Positions 1 through 11,763 of a stretch of 64,000 nucleotides of DNA are shown one piece after another; position 1 is the first letter of the stretch; each line of letters begins with the position of its first letter. The stretch is from Turbatrix aceti (Eukaryota; Nematoda; Chromadorea; Rhabditida; Panagrolaimidae): positions 9,309,246 through 9,373,245 of the forward strand of contig OZ017770.1 in assembly GCA_963969345.1 (NCBI GenBank), written 5' to 3'. A program made the position numbers and the translations under genes. The notes below the pieces were generated by a model. The model was not told the DNA's origin. It worked only from the letters and a program-made list of their open reading frames with translations, and did not search any database.

Positions 1-1842
1 TTACGACACCCTTGCAGAATTTTTTTCCCTTTTACCATTGTTTTTTATCCGGAAGTCTTGTCTCGCTTTACAGACAGAAAAAATCGTCACGACTCTAATA
101 TTAAAGTTACATAGCTGAAAGGCATTTTTTCTTCGAAACAATTACCATGCTTTTTTTTGCAAGTGTACTACATATGTACGTAAGCGCTGTAGCTAACAAT
201 TCAGATTTTTTTCCTTGAATAGTTGATATCTCCTTTCGACTGACGCTTTTGCACATTTTTTTACCTTTTATTTTTGCCATGTTTTGTAATGCAAAACTTG
301 TTAAACAAATTTACGCAAAACACGTAGACACGCTTTGTTTGTTTTTTTACTGTTATTTTTTTTGGGGTGGTCTATTTTTTCTGGGGTAGAAGCCAACTTT
401 TTTTTATTTATTTTTCTCTTGATATTTATCAGTAAGAGTAAAAGGTTGTGAGTCACAGAAGTTCCTTGACTATCACTCATCAAGCGCCGTTACACAATCC
501 CAAGTATGACTTAAGATTTTTTGTCAAGCGATTATAGGCAGATTATCATATTTCACGTTTTGCGAATGAATGCTTATTTCAAATTCACTTTTTTTTCTAA
601 GACGATGGAATTAACTAATAAAAAAAAGAGAGTGAAAGCGAAAAAGAAAGAAAAAAGCATCTCCAAAAAAAGGGAAATAATATGAAGAATATGAGTGGAT
701 TTATTATTAGTCATAGAGAATCCAAGCCGCCAGGAGAGAGGGGGGCAATTGCGGTCTCTTCATGAGAGTGAATGAAGTCCGTCGGCTGCGTAAAAAAACA
801 GACTTGCGCGAGAGAGTGACAGAAGAGGATAAAAAAGGCTAGCACAGCTTGTCAACGAGATTTTGAGCTTTAATTCACTTACACGCTTTATCTTGGATTT
901 TTTGGAGTGTTGTCTGGGAGCTGACAGATATTTTTTTGCCTTGTTCTTTACAATTCCCGCTCCCATTCATCCTAAAATGATGTGCTTCGTGGCTTTTTTG
1001 TTGTCGCTTAAGTGCACACGGCTACATGAAGCATTAAAGATTTGTTGTAGGATTTTCTGCTTTGTGGGTTTTCTTTGGCATTCTCAACCCCCCTCAGACT
1101 GGCACCACAAACGTGAGATTTCTCTGTCTTCTATATACCCGCTATTACTTTTATCGAACAACTTTTGTCAAAAATGATAGTTTTTTATATTCTCCCGTCT
1201 TTTCTTTTCTCATTCATAGTATTTTTCTTATGGCAGGAGGGCAAGAAGTATGTAGGCGAGTAGACAGAAGCAGGAATAAGCAACCAATGCCTACTCTTTC
1301 TTTTTTTATTCTTTGACAAACTAGATTACGTGTAGTGCTTTTTTTCGGGGTCCTTTTTATGCATATTTTCACAGTTTCAAATAAAATTGCTTTTTTAAAC
1401 GCAATTTTTCATTCTTGAATAAAAATGCACGTGCTGCCGAGGACAGGATGCCGCATCTTTCTGCTTTGTGTGCTGTTCGTCTTTAATGCGCATATTAGTA
1501 AGAGCAGTGATATCTCGCAGACAAACAATGTTGTAGGCAGAACTTTGGTCAAGTAGTACGAATATAATGGTGCCAACTAACGTGTCACTGAATGAATGAA
1601 TGAGTTATGCGTGAAAAAATAGCGAGTGCAGCTAGTGTGTATACATGACCAAAAGCCAAGTGTAACACGGCACGTGCAGCCAGGTGCAAGCCACCTTTGT
1701 CTTATTTTTTGCCAAAAAAGACGCGAAGAATTTTTCTCCTTCTCATTTTTTTTCTAACTTTTTTTCTGATTTTGTACTGACATTTTTTTTGTTTTCCGTG
1801 TAAAATTTTATTTTTATGTTGTACTTAAATTTGTTTTTTCAG
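1..1842. other. no gene seen; probably upstream intron
   Basis: A+T-rich sequence with long T runs and no conserved ORF. The short ORFs here (for example 863-1316) have no recognisable domain. Position 1841-1842 is a clear AG acceptor (TTGTTTTTTCAG) that opens the first visible RIM-BP exon, so at least the right part is likely intron of that gene and its 5' exons lie left of the window. Confidence 0.5.
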
Positions 1843-3292
1843 TCGGTTTGCCAGATCCACCAAGTAACGTTCAAGTCGAAGTTGGCCCTCAGCCGGGAAC
1901 ACTCCTTGTTTCGTGGAAGCCGGTTACCTCACAGCCGAGACCACCTTCACGCGCTGCGGTTCATTCGTATCTCGTATTTGCTGACGGCCGCAACATTGCT
2001 CAAGTTCCTTCTGCCACTGGTAAGATTTAATAACTCATGCATTTGGTATTGGCATGGCCTTCTCCTGAAACCTAATCCATGTTTTTTTCTGTTTTTCAGC
2101 AGACCACGTTTTGCTTTCGCTCGGAGATTTTGCAGACGATCCACCCATATTTATAACAGTTCGCACCCGGACTCGTGAAGGCGCCGTGTCTGCGGATTCT
2201 AATGTAGTACGCGTGCCTCGAAGTTATACATCGACAAATTTAAATTTAAATTTACTGTCGTCAAGTGATCGTCTGCCCTACCCAGCAATTGGGGTTAATA
2301 CTTCTCCTCGACAAAATTTGACAACGAATTCTCTGCCAAGTAGTTTTATCGGTAAGTTATATTTGTTGAAATATTTATTTACTTACATACGTAAAAATTT
2401 CTTTTTTTCTTATAGGCGGAGTCTACGGACCTCAGCCGTCTCAACAGGCAGATTTTGTTCAGTCAACTATGAACACAGTTGCGATGCCCTATGGTCTGCC
2501 GCCTAATTCGACCATATCAACAGGAAGCGCACCACCGGGTCTTCTCTCTACGCTCCCCCACCCACAGCAACCGCAGCAAGGCATTCAACAACCTTCTTCT
2601 CGTCCAATGCATTCTACACTCGCCCAGCTCTACAAGCCAACGTTGCCTACGACGTCTGTCTACGGCGTTCCGCAGCCCCAAACGGGTTATCTGAATAATA
2701 CGCCAAATTCAGTCAAAATGGCCGCTGATGTGGGTTTTTTGTACTCAAAAGACAAATTTTTAATTGGTTTATTGATTATTAACTTAACCGAATTTTTGAG
2801 ACATTTGAAAAATTCGGGAATATGCATCTGCACAGTTTTAAGAAAAGGAAGAATTTTTGACGGCGCTGCAGACAAAAAAAATTAATCTTTTTGCGTCGGG
2901 GTATTCGTTTGACTTTTGTGCTAAAAACAAAGAGTGCATTCAAGTGTATGTACGAATTGCCTTTTGTTAATGAGTGCCCCCGCAGCTTTTTTAGTCCTTC
3001 CTCTTTTTTGTTGCCTCCAGACAACCGTTGCCGGGTGTTCTAAGCAACCAACGCGTGAAAAGAAAATCGGAATCTTACTTCAAATCTAAAAAAATGAAAA
3101 ATATAGACAGGTGTTCTGACGCAGAAAGAAAATTGCATATGTAGTAGATAATATTTTACGTCTTGAGAACGAAAACGCTAAATTGGCACTTTTAACGGAA
3201 CAACGTCAAATTTTCAGTGGAAGCAGCAATCAACGGCCGCGGCCGCAGCGGCGGCGGCGGCGGCAGCAGCGGCTGCAGTTGCTGCTCATCAT

Positions 3293-3324
<32 letters not shown>

Positions 3325-5506
3325 ACAACAACATCAACAACAACAACCTCAACTTCCTCAAATTCCACTGCAACAACGAGGCCAACCTTTGCCCTCTCAG
3401 CCTGCAGGCCAGTACTACACTTTTCACCCCAAAATACTGTACAAGGAATTTGCGGGTGTTGATGAAAAGCCGAGTGTGCTGGAGATGGAGAATAACTACC
3501 TGCTAAAGCATCGCCAACAACAGCGCGATCACGATCTCACCGGTGGTTGGGGGACAATGGGTACGGGAACACTCAACCGATATGACTACTACGCTGGACG
3601 CGTAAATGGTCGATATGATGATTCATCGCTCATGCCACGTCTGATGAGAAAATCAGCTGGCGTTCCACCACGTCTGGCACGAGTTCGAAGCGAAGAACAA
3701 ATTGGAACGAGGAGCGAACCGGATCTCAGGCCACTCGCAACGACGGATGACGACGAAAATTGTCGGTTGTTTGTAGCCATGTATGATTACGACCACATGA
3801 TGTCCCCCAATCCAAACGCACAGCAGGAAGAGTTGTCGTTTCACAAACATCAGTTGATAAAAGTTGGTTTTTGATAGTTTTATGAGGTTTTACAAAGTTT
3901 GATTCAGGTCTACGGAGATGTCGATCAGGACGGCTTCTACAAAGGCCAGCTAGGTCGGCGATTTGGTCTCGTTCCATCCAACATGGTCATCGAAATCAAC
4001 AAAGAAGACTTTGGAACAAATCGACGCCGCTCCGATGCTTACCCGGCCGAACCATCACTCAGACGCATGCGTTGGGGCTCCCTCAAGTCCAGGAGTTACG
4101 ATCATGCTGGAGACCGACGAAGACGTGTAGGCGGCATCCTGCCAGGTGCAGCCTACACACCAGGTCAACAGGTGCCTCCCCATTCCGGCATGGGAACTGG
4201 TCCGACGGTTCTGCCTGGAGCTTCGATGTACTCGTCGCTGGATAAGAAAGATCCCCAGGGATACAGGGATAGTCAATACTACGACTGGCCGCCTCAGACT
4301 GGAACTCGGAGTTATGATTATCCGCCTTCTGCAAGGACTTATGGAAGAGGACCGCCTTCCGCGAGGATGTTTAACTACGGCTACCCTCCTCCTCCGCCTT
4401 CCAGCCGGGAACGAGGAGAGTACGGACCACCAAGGGAGCATCACTACGACGATCGACAGCCGCCACCCAACCCTGATCTTTATGATTCTGGCACTGCTCG
4501 GGACATGCCAAGGGACTATCGTCGGGAGGATCCGTATATGCGTGATCCGTACCACTACGACACCTACCAGGGCGAGCCACCTCCTCGGGATGACTACCGC
4601 TACGACCAACACGGGCAGTACGAAGACGAAAGATATGCCTCGGCTTCGCAGCAACGATCTACGCTGCGACGTGATTACAGGAGGCAGGAATACGACCAGA
4701 GACCAGAGTGGGGTAACACTCTTCCTGATCCTGGAGGCCCGATGCAGCAGCCACCCCCGGCGAGACAAACCTCTGTTCCGGGGTACTCCAGAGAACAGCC
4801 AGTACCCCCGCAACAACAGGAGGATCGAGGCAGGATGATGAACGGTGACAACATGCAGGTGCGCAAGTTGATGGCCAAATACGACTACGACCCGAAAAGA
4901 TGCAGTCCCAACGTTGACGCGGAGCAGGTTGAACTCACGTTTCGTCAGGGTGATATAATCACTGTCATTGGCGATATTGATGAAGACGGATTCTACCTGG
5001 GAGAGTTGAATGGCATCCGAGGCATGGTGCCGTCCAACTTCCTGCAAGAACAACCAGGTGCTTCGAGGATGGCTGCGCCACCCAACGCAGGAGGCCCCCA
5101 ACAGCCACAGTCGATCATGGTAGGCAGCAACATGGGATCCGTCGACATGCCTGCACCCATGAGTCAGCAACGTCCTAAAGGAGTCGCCTTCACCGAGGTT
5201 GCAAACAAGAAGCCAGCTCCCACCCGGCAATCTAGCCAGACGTCCAACAAAGTTGCATCCATGACATCTGCAACCGGAGCTTCGGGTAGCAATATGGCAA
5301 TGGCCCAAAAAGTGTCCAAGCCTGGAGGAGCGCCTCCTGGCGGTGCTGCGGCCAAAACACTCGCCAAGAAGGGCAGCGACGTAGGCTCCAAGACAGCAGC
5401 TGCAAATGTTGCCCGAAAGTCTTCGCAGGCGGCTAAGAAGGCCGATACAAAGGTAAAACTTGTTTAAAATTTTTTTTACCGAAATTCTTGATTTTAGAAA
5501 AAATAA
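1843..5506 (+). CDS. RIM-binding protein, 3' part (FN3 plus two SH3 domains)
   Basis: Presynaptic scaffold; family members link RIM and voltage-gated calcium channels through SH3 domains. Exons read as 1843-2019, 2100-2351, 2416-2729, 3218-3862, 3908-5452 and 5498-5506, about 979 residues, all junctions in phase. Residues ~1-105 form a fibronectin III domain (PDPPSNVQVEV start, WKP core, YLVFADG). A proline/serine linker follows, then an exon with polyalanine and polyglutamine runs. SH3-II is ~429-492 (MYDYDHMMSPNPNA, DGFYKGQLGRRFGLVPSNMV) and SH3-III ~780-845 (AKYDYDPKRCSPNVDAEQ, VPSNFLQE). The spacer is rich in R, D, Y and P. The tail is rich in K, A and S; it ends either by splicing to 5498 or by reading through to a stop at 5465-5467. 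The 5' end is outside the window. Family call is firm from the FN3-SH3-SH3 order and the typical RIM-BP SH3 insert. Confidence 0.9.
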
Positions 5507-6024
5507 AACCACCACTCCAGCGTTAACTCAACTCCTTAACAAACTCTTCGACATACTCGGTTTTTTATACGCAAAGATAACGAAGCGGGATTCTTCACAC
5601 TCAAAAATGCATTGACGATTAATAACATAATTCTATTAAAGATACCCAATCACTTCATTCTTCTAGCCATTATGCTCAGTATCCAAGAGATTCATTTTTA
5701 TTTTATTTTTATTTTAATAGTAAATAGACAGAAAAAAATTTTATTTTATTATTATTTGTAATTCATAGTGTTTGGCAAAAATGGTAGGATTTTATTTTCA
5801 ACAACTTTCCAATTTGTTCTGTAATAATAATTGTTATGACTTTCTTCCTCCGGTTTTCTCACTTTTTGTCTCACGAATCTTGAATCTTGTACGTCATCTG
5901 TGCAAAGCAAAAAAAAACAATAATTCATCATCGTTAAATAAATGACTTTTTATAATTACGTGGAGGCAAAAAAAAATGGGCAAGCTTTCAAAAAAGAAAA
6001 AAATAGTACATACTTAAAATAAAA
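5507..6024. other. intergenic, convergent 3' ends
   Basis: A+T-rich 518-bp gap between the RIM-BP stop and the stop of the dehydrogenase gene on the other strand. An AATAAA overlaps the RIM-BP stop. I see no gene here. Confidence 0.6.
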
Positions 6025-7490
6025 TCACAGTTTGGCTTTCTTCGCTTGTTGCAGGAGGCCTTGGACGCGCTGCATGAGCATGATGTTGCCCTTGATTTTA
6101 ATCTTGCCGGTCATAAAAGCCTTCTGAGGATTGAGATTGCCGTTGGCGAGCTTGACAAAGTCTGCATCGTCGACGACAAGTGTCGTATTTGCCTTTCCAC
6201 CGTTCTTGACGTCACCTTCGTACAGTGAATGCGGTTCGTTCTTAAGATCTAGCGCTAAAAATAAACGATAAGGCAATGTGTTACGTGAGAAATTAAAAAA
6301 AGGAAACTCACTAAAGCGGGCGACTTCCTTTCCTTTCTGTTGAAGGATGTACAACACGATAGCCTTGACGTTAGATCCAGTAGGGTTCGCAGCGACTCCT
6401 TTGGCGATTTCATCGAAAATTACTGCAGATTCCAGACCGGGACGCTTGATAGCCGTCTGCTGTGGAGGATTTGGCTGAGCAGATACAGACTTGGCATCGG
6501 AAAGGGCCTGCATGAGCTCACCGATGAGCTCGTTGTTTTTGTAGTTACGGGCCTGGGACATGTCAGTGATGGCTGACCAGTTGTCGCGGACTGAAACACA
6601 CAAATATTTATAAATAAAATTCTGAAAAAAATAAATAAATACAAACCCTTTTCGGCAGAAGCAGAGCCCAAAACAGCTCCCTTCGAGCGATAGAACTGAA
6701 CCGTGCCAAACCAGCCAGCGCCACCTTCGTAAATTTGTCCGGTTTCAGTGAAGCTCTCGTGAGTCAAGTAGACGACAAGTGGTGTGACAAATTCGGGTTT
6801 CAGAGCATCGACAAGATCCTTGGGCATGACGGTTTCCGTAAGACGGGATCCAGCAGTGGGAACGAGGATATTGCTTGTAATGTTGTACTTCTGTCCTTCG
6901 AGTGCCAGCGTTTTGGCGAATCCAACAAGAGCCATTTTAGCCGCGGAGTAATTTGCCTGACCAAAACTGCCGTAGAGGCCTGAATTCGACGATGTAACAA
7001 TAACACGTCCGTAGTTTTGTTTTCTGAAGTACGGCCAGGCAGCCTTGGTCACCGCGTAGGCGCCCTTGAGGTGGACTTTCATGATGAGTTCCCAGTCGAG
7101 GTCTGTCATCTTGGGGAAAGACACGTCGCGAAGAATGCCAGCATTGTTGACGACAACATCGACTCGTCCAAAGTTCTTGATCGCGGTTTCGACAATCTTG
7201 TCGCCGAATTCGACGCTATCATAGTTGGCAACCGCGGTTCCACCGGCCTGCTTGATTTCTTTGACAACGTTGTCGGCTGCAGAGGTGCTAGCTGCCGTTC
7301 CGTGGCGATCGCCGCCCAGGTCATTGACTGGAAAAAAATTGATGCGTACATGCAAACACAAAAACAAGAAAGTTTACTCACCGACAACCTTAGCCCCTCG
7401 CTTGGCATACTCCAGGGCATACGTTCTTCCCAATCCACCGCCTGCACCTGTAACAATGACGACACGGTTGTCAAACCGAAGTTCTGCCAT
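6025..7490 (-). CDS. peroxisomal 3-hydroxyacyl-CoA dehydrogenase with SCP2 domain (DHS-28/HSD17B4 N+C type)
   Basis: Beta-oxidation enzyme of the multifunctional-enzyme-2 family, acting in peroxisomes. Exons (5'->3' on minus): 7490-7382, 7327-6647, 6590-6312, 6254-6025; all junctions in phase; 432 residues. Start ATG 7488-7490 gives [15 protein letters not shown]. Residues ~1-300 are a short-chain dehydrogenase: TGAGGGLG (14-21), [17 protein letters not shown], and catalytic S with YSAAK. Residues ~320-432 are an SCP2 sterol-carrier domain. The C-terminus AKL is a PTS1 peroxisomal signal. Human HSD17B4 has an enoyl-CoA hydratase (MaoC-like) domain between these two; here it is absent, as in nematode DHS-28 (about the same length), where the hydratase is a separate gene. 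Substrates would be (R)-3-hydroxyacyl-CoAs of very long or branched chains; this is inferred from the family. Confidence 0.93.
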
Positions 7491-8216
7491 CTTCGCTCTC
7501 ACAACGTCACCAGTTCGGTCGATTTTAATCAAACAAGTCAATAACGCAGCAAGTTTGTCGTATGTTCCTTCCTTGTGCAGTCAAAAGTCATCAACCGCAG
7601 TCAAAGCGGTTGTTGTGATAACAGCTCGGACTACATGAAATGTGCGTCGAGTCGCCTTCGTTGGTCATCAACAACGAGCCTGTGCGTAAAAATCATGTCC
7701 TTCTTCTTTTTCTTCTTCTTCTTCCAAATCGCACAAAATTTATAGTGTCACCCTGTTTTTTTTCCTACGTTGACAAGCCGACGTGCACTTCATTATTACA
7801 TTTTTATTAAAGAAAAAGAAACTTGCTAATCGACAGTTAATGATTATACGAGTGATCATCGGTGTGGTTCATTGGTTGTACACTTTTGATCACTATGTTG
7901 TGATGTGGGGTTGTGGTGGTGGAAGTGGTGGTTGTGATACAGACGAGACGATTTCAGCCGAATGTAAAAGTGCAATCGACTACTGGTATGTGCAGAAAAA
8001 AAAATAATACGAAAGCATGATGCAAATTTCAACGGGTATGTAAGTATGATTGAATAGCGAATAGCTTTTTTTTTCTTTTTTGTGTACGTGTCAGGCGGAA
8101 CGTGGAGATGAACAGTCACAGTCGTTTTCAGAGTTAGTTTTCTTCCTTCTTGTTTTTCGTATCAAACAATTTTTTTGGTCTCAGTTTTTGATCTTTTGTG
8201 CTACATTTTTTTTGAT
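7491..8216. other. intergenic, no gene seen
   Basis: The gap holds the 5' flank of the dehydrogenase gene (right of its ATG) and the 3' flank of the transporter. It has a GGTGGTTGTGGTGG-like low-complexity patch near 7900-7935 and poly-T tracts. No conserved ORF. Confidence 0.5.
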
Positions 8217-10120
8217 TTATCCGTGGCTACCGCCAGTGCTAACAAACATGGTAGGATCCATGCAGAAATCCGCGCTGCTGTATCTCGAGATGTTTTTGAA
8301 GAATCCGCAGCAGTTGACGTTACGCTTGAATCTGAAAAAAAAACATAACATGAAATTTTTTTGGTAAATTAGCAGCATACGGGTAAGAAATGAGTTCCGT
8401 GGCATTTCCGTACATGGATTCCTCGGCCGTCTGTTTGGCGCTCAACCAAAGACCGGCGTAGCAGGGCTGACTGAACTCTGAGTTGATCATTGCTCCGATG
8501 GCTGAAATAGTAGCCGTGCCGCCTCCGATGATCGCAAAGATTAGGATGCCTGCAAAGATGACGATGCGGTGCGTGGGAGTGTAGTGAAGAGCTCTGCAAA
8601 AATTTTGTTTAACAAAAAAAAACTTGTTATTGAAAAAATGCTTACTCGACAAAGGAAATCGGTTTTTCGCCCCGGCCAGCAAGCTGACCGTTGTACTTTC
8701 GGCTGGCAGCAACGGTGAAGAAGTTAAACGTAACCGGGAAGACCAGAGCCATGAGTGTGATGGTGGAACCGCCGACTAGGTCCAGAAGAACGCCAAAGTT
8801 GGGTACGGTTTCAGCGATGATGACGACAGCCACCATCATGGCGCTGCGAACAAACACGCGTTGCCAGCCGAAGTGATGCGGGGTCTTGAGTAGTTCTTCT
8901 AGTTCCTGGTTCAAAGGGTTGAAAACAATGGTCAGGGCAAGAATGACGTGGAGCGTGATCAGGATGTTTACAAACTGCTGAATGGGAACATGCTGAATGG
9001 ACGGAATAATCGAGTCGTGAATGCTGTCACCGTAAACAATGTATCCAACAGTCGATACAGGCAAGTACATGCAGAATATGATTAAGAAGGCACTGTTTAC
9101 TGATCTACGGAAGTGATACGGCTTCTTCATGTCGTGTTGAATCGTCGGGAAAGCTCCATGACCACCGTAGGCAAACATTACAGTTCCGAAACACATGAAA
9201 AACCTAAAAACCCTTGTTGTCAATTTTTTTTGAGGATCGAATGTTTTCGTACTTTTGGTAATCCAAATCCGGGTAATAGGCACTTGGCAGACATTCTGGA
9301 GCGTCCTTGAGACTGCCATACACGATAAATGATACCGCGATAGTTGTCGTAACCATGGCAGCTATGACAGCCATCCTAAAATTATTGCATCATACTTTCT
9401 GTGATTTTTGACACCTAAACAGACCAAAAATCTTTGGGGCTTCTGAGCATGGTGAAAGGAAGCATAAAGAAAGCGACGATCAAGACCAGGTAACAGAAGC
9501 CAATGTGAATGCCCATCAAACTGCTGAGGAAACTTTCGATATTCTTAGACGCGAGAAGGATGAAGACAACTGCAGTTCCGAACTGAGTTACATTTAAGCA
9601 GCAAGATACAATCGTCCTGAAAAAAAAATTGGTAAGGGTTTTTGATTTACCAGGGTGGGCTTACATGAAGGTAGGACCCAACGCACGCAATCCCATGGAC
9701 GGATACGGCTTTCGACAGTGACGACGATATACAGGCCATCGTTTTTGAAGAATTGTCCAGTTTTCAGATAAAAGATTTCCGGTATAAGCACACATTACAG
9801 CGCCGACAAAAATTACAATTACACCACCAAATAATCCAGATGATACCATGGCACCCGGCATTGCTATCAATCCACCACCGGCTGTTTCACCAACAATAAA
9901 CAAGCAAGTTACAATCCAACCCATTCCTTTGAGATTTCTGAACTTGTCGATGGCCTCATCGCTGCTGCCGACGGCGCCAGCATCTGTTTCCAGATTTGAA
10001 GCTGATGCCTCGGCAGAGGTGTTGACCAGGGAGTACCCATCGCCTTGTCTGAAAGTCAAAAAAAATTAAAAGTCAAATCCTTCTACTGGTAAAAAAAACT
10101 TACTCTTCCTCAACTCGCAT
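8217..10120 (-). CDS. amino acid/auxin permease family transporter (AAAP, Aa_trans)
   Basis: Multi-spanning membrane transporter, likely proton- or sodium-coupled amino-acid carrier of the SLC32/36/38 superfamily; the exact substrate cannot be read. Exons on minus: 10120-10104, 10048-9665, 9616-9425, 9375-9253, 9203-8646, 8593-8381, 8331-8217; phases agree throughout; 533 residues. The ATG is in a 17-nt first exon (MRVEE). A hydrophilic N-terminus is followed by the family's first helix (GETAGGGLIAMPGAM) and about ten further hydrophobic segments, including MFAYGGHGAFPTIQHDMKKP, the conserved core of Aa_trans proteins, and FNPLNQELEELL. The C-terminus is extracellular or cytosolic, cysteine-containing (NCCGFF), without a further helix. 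An AG acceptor (TATTTTTTAG) lies 30 nt before the ATG, so a 5'-UTR intron or trans-splice site is likely. Confidence 0.9.
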
Positions 10121-11763
10121 GATGCAAGTTGTTGTGAACCCAAGAGTTATCTAAAAAATAATTGGTCTGATAGAATGAATTGTTCGGGGTGTTCCCCCGG
10201 TGTATAAATACGTTCCGAACACCGCGAGGTTCCTGACAAATCAAAAAAGCTTTGTCAACAATTAATTTTTTTTTTAAATGAAGAGACTGTCGTTTTCTGG
10301 TTTTAAGGCCAAAATTGGACAATAAAAAAGGGGGAGCGCGGGCAGGTAAATCACAGTTGATGGACTTTTCGAATAAAAATGACGGTAATTGGTCTCGAAC
10401 AAGTTTTAGAAGTAAAGACCAAATTCTTGATGGCCTGTTTTTTTCACCGCTGGCGAACAGTGTTTTTTTGCACTCAAGTACGAATGCATGACTGAACACT
10501 ACTAAAATCTCAAAAAAATCAAAATTTTAATCGAGGTTAAAAAATAATTACTTAAAATTTTTTCTCTAGTACACAAAGAAAGAATTATTTTACCCAGACA
10601 CAAATACAACTTCTTTTTTAAACAAATGACTCCCGAAGTCACAAAAATTTCGGCATATGTACGTCTCACCTTTATGTATAGATCGTCAATCTTAGTCATG
10701 ACATTGAATCTTGATTATTTTTCAGTTTCAAACAGCGTGAAAAAAAAACTTTATCTTATTGTGAAGGTTGTCTTATGACACTCTGCCCGCGCTACTACGC
10801 AGTATGATCACTTTGGAACAAGTCAAAGGCGGGTCATGAAGAACGTCGACGACGTCGCTTGCGCGGCAGACACCGTCTCCTGCCTGCCGGCCCTGTTGTC
10901 CTCCGTCTAAGAAGGACGGTGGAAATGATGAATAGCGCAGACTCTTGCTTGGACACCTGAACCCCCATGGTGCTGATTTGCAGTGTCGACGGACCTTTGG
11001 AAAAAAATCTACCCATCAAGTTGCTTGCTTGCCTTTGACAACCTCAAGGCTGAACCCGATTCCTTCTGAGACGCCGATGATGTACACAGGTATGTACACT
11101 GATGACTGGAATCTGATTACCGATAACGTCACGCTGATGGTTGCTTAGTATGTTATACAAGATGTCGTAAACATGTTCCTGTTTTTTTTTTCTGACCTAT
11201 TCGTAGTCATGTTGTTCTGTGTGAAGAGCACATACTATTTGCAAAAAGGAAAAATTTTCTTTCATTGAAAAAAGAGCGAACGGTGAAAAAAAATTAAACT
11301 GCATGCTTGGAATTTATTTACTACGAGTATGTATGTACGTACCCAAAGCACTGTTTGCAACACGATATCTGGAGAGAAAAAGAGATATAACTCGGAGGAA
11401 TAACACATCATGGGTTCGATTAGCCCAAGCAAGCTCGTGTCCATGTCTATGCTCATGCCACATTTTTTTTCCACTTAAAAGATGGACGCAGCGGCAGGCA
11501 TCGGCGCAAGGAAGACAGCGTCGCTACCACACAGGCTAGCAGCCAGAAAAAAAATATATTGGCCAAAAACGCGAGAAGACAGCCTGTTTGCCCTGTTTGC
11601 CAGTGGAATGGAAAATAGTCGACAGCGTGGCACTCACAAAGCTAAAAAAATTTGACTCATAAATCGCTGCTTTGTGCTTGCTCTCTGCGCACAAGACTGG
11701 GCTCACTTGTAATTTAGACATCATTTTACGCTGTCTACAAGCTTAGAAACCTTCTCATCAGTC
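10121..11763. other. intergenic, no gene supported
   Basis: Both flanking genes point away from this interval, so it should hold two promoters. The A+T-rich sequence has several short ORFs on both strands (for example an arginine-rich minus ORF 10834-11019) with no family features. ATGTATGTACGTAC-like alternating runs near 11325-11342. Nothing else supported. Confidence 0.45.

Noticed and set aside
863..1316. overlapping 84-104-codon plus-strand ORFs
   Set aside because: Composition is hydrophobic by T-richness and there are no domain motifs or splice support.
5453..5467. RIM-BP stop at 5465-5467 as the only end
   Set aside because: A GTAAAACTT donor after AAG and a TTTTAG acceptor at 5496-5497 allow a spliced end at 5506. 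Both are possible; the splice form is listed as the outer limit.
4055..5515. 486-codon open frame on the minus strand
   Set aside because: It lies opposite the large RIM-BP exon, whose plus-strand reading has clear SH3 domains. Its length comes from the codon bias of the real gene.
10834..11148. arginine-rich minus ORF and overlapping plus ORF
   Set aside because: No family features; the arginine run comes from a CGTCGACGACGTCG-type low-complexity patch.
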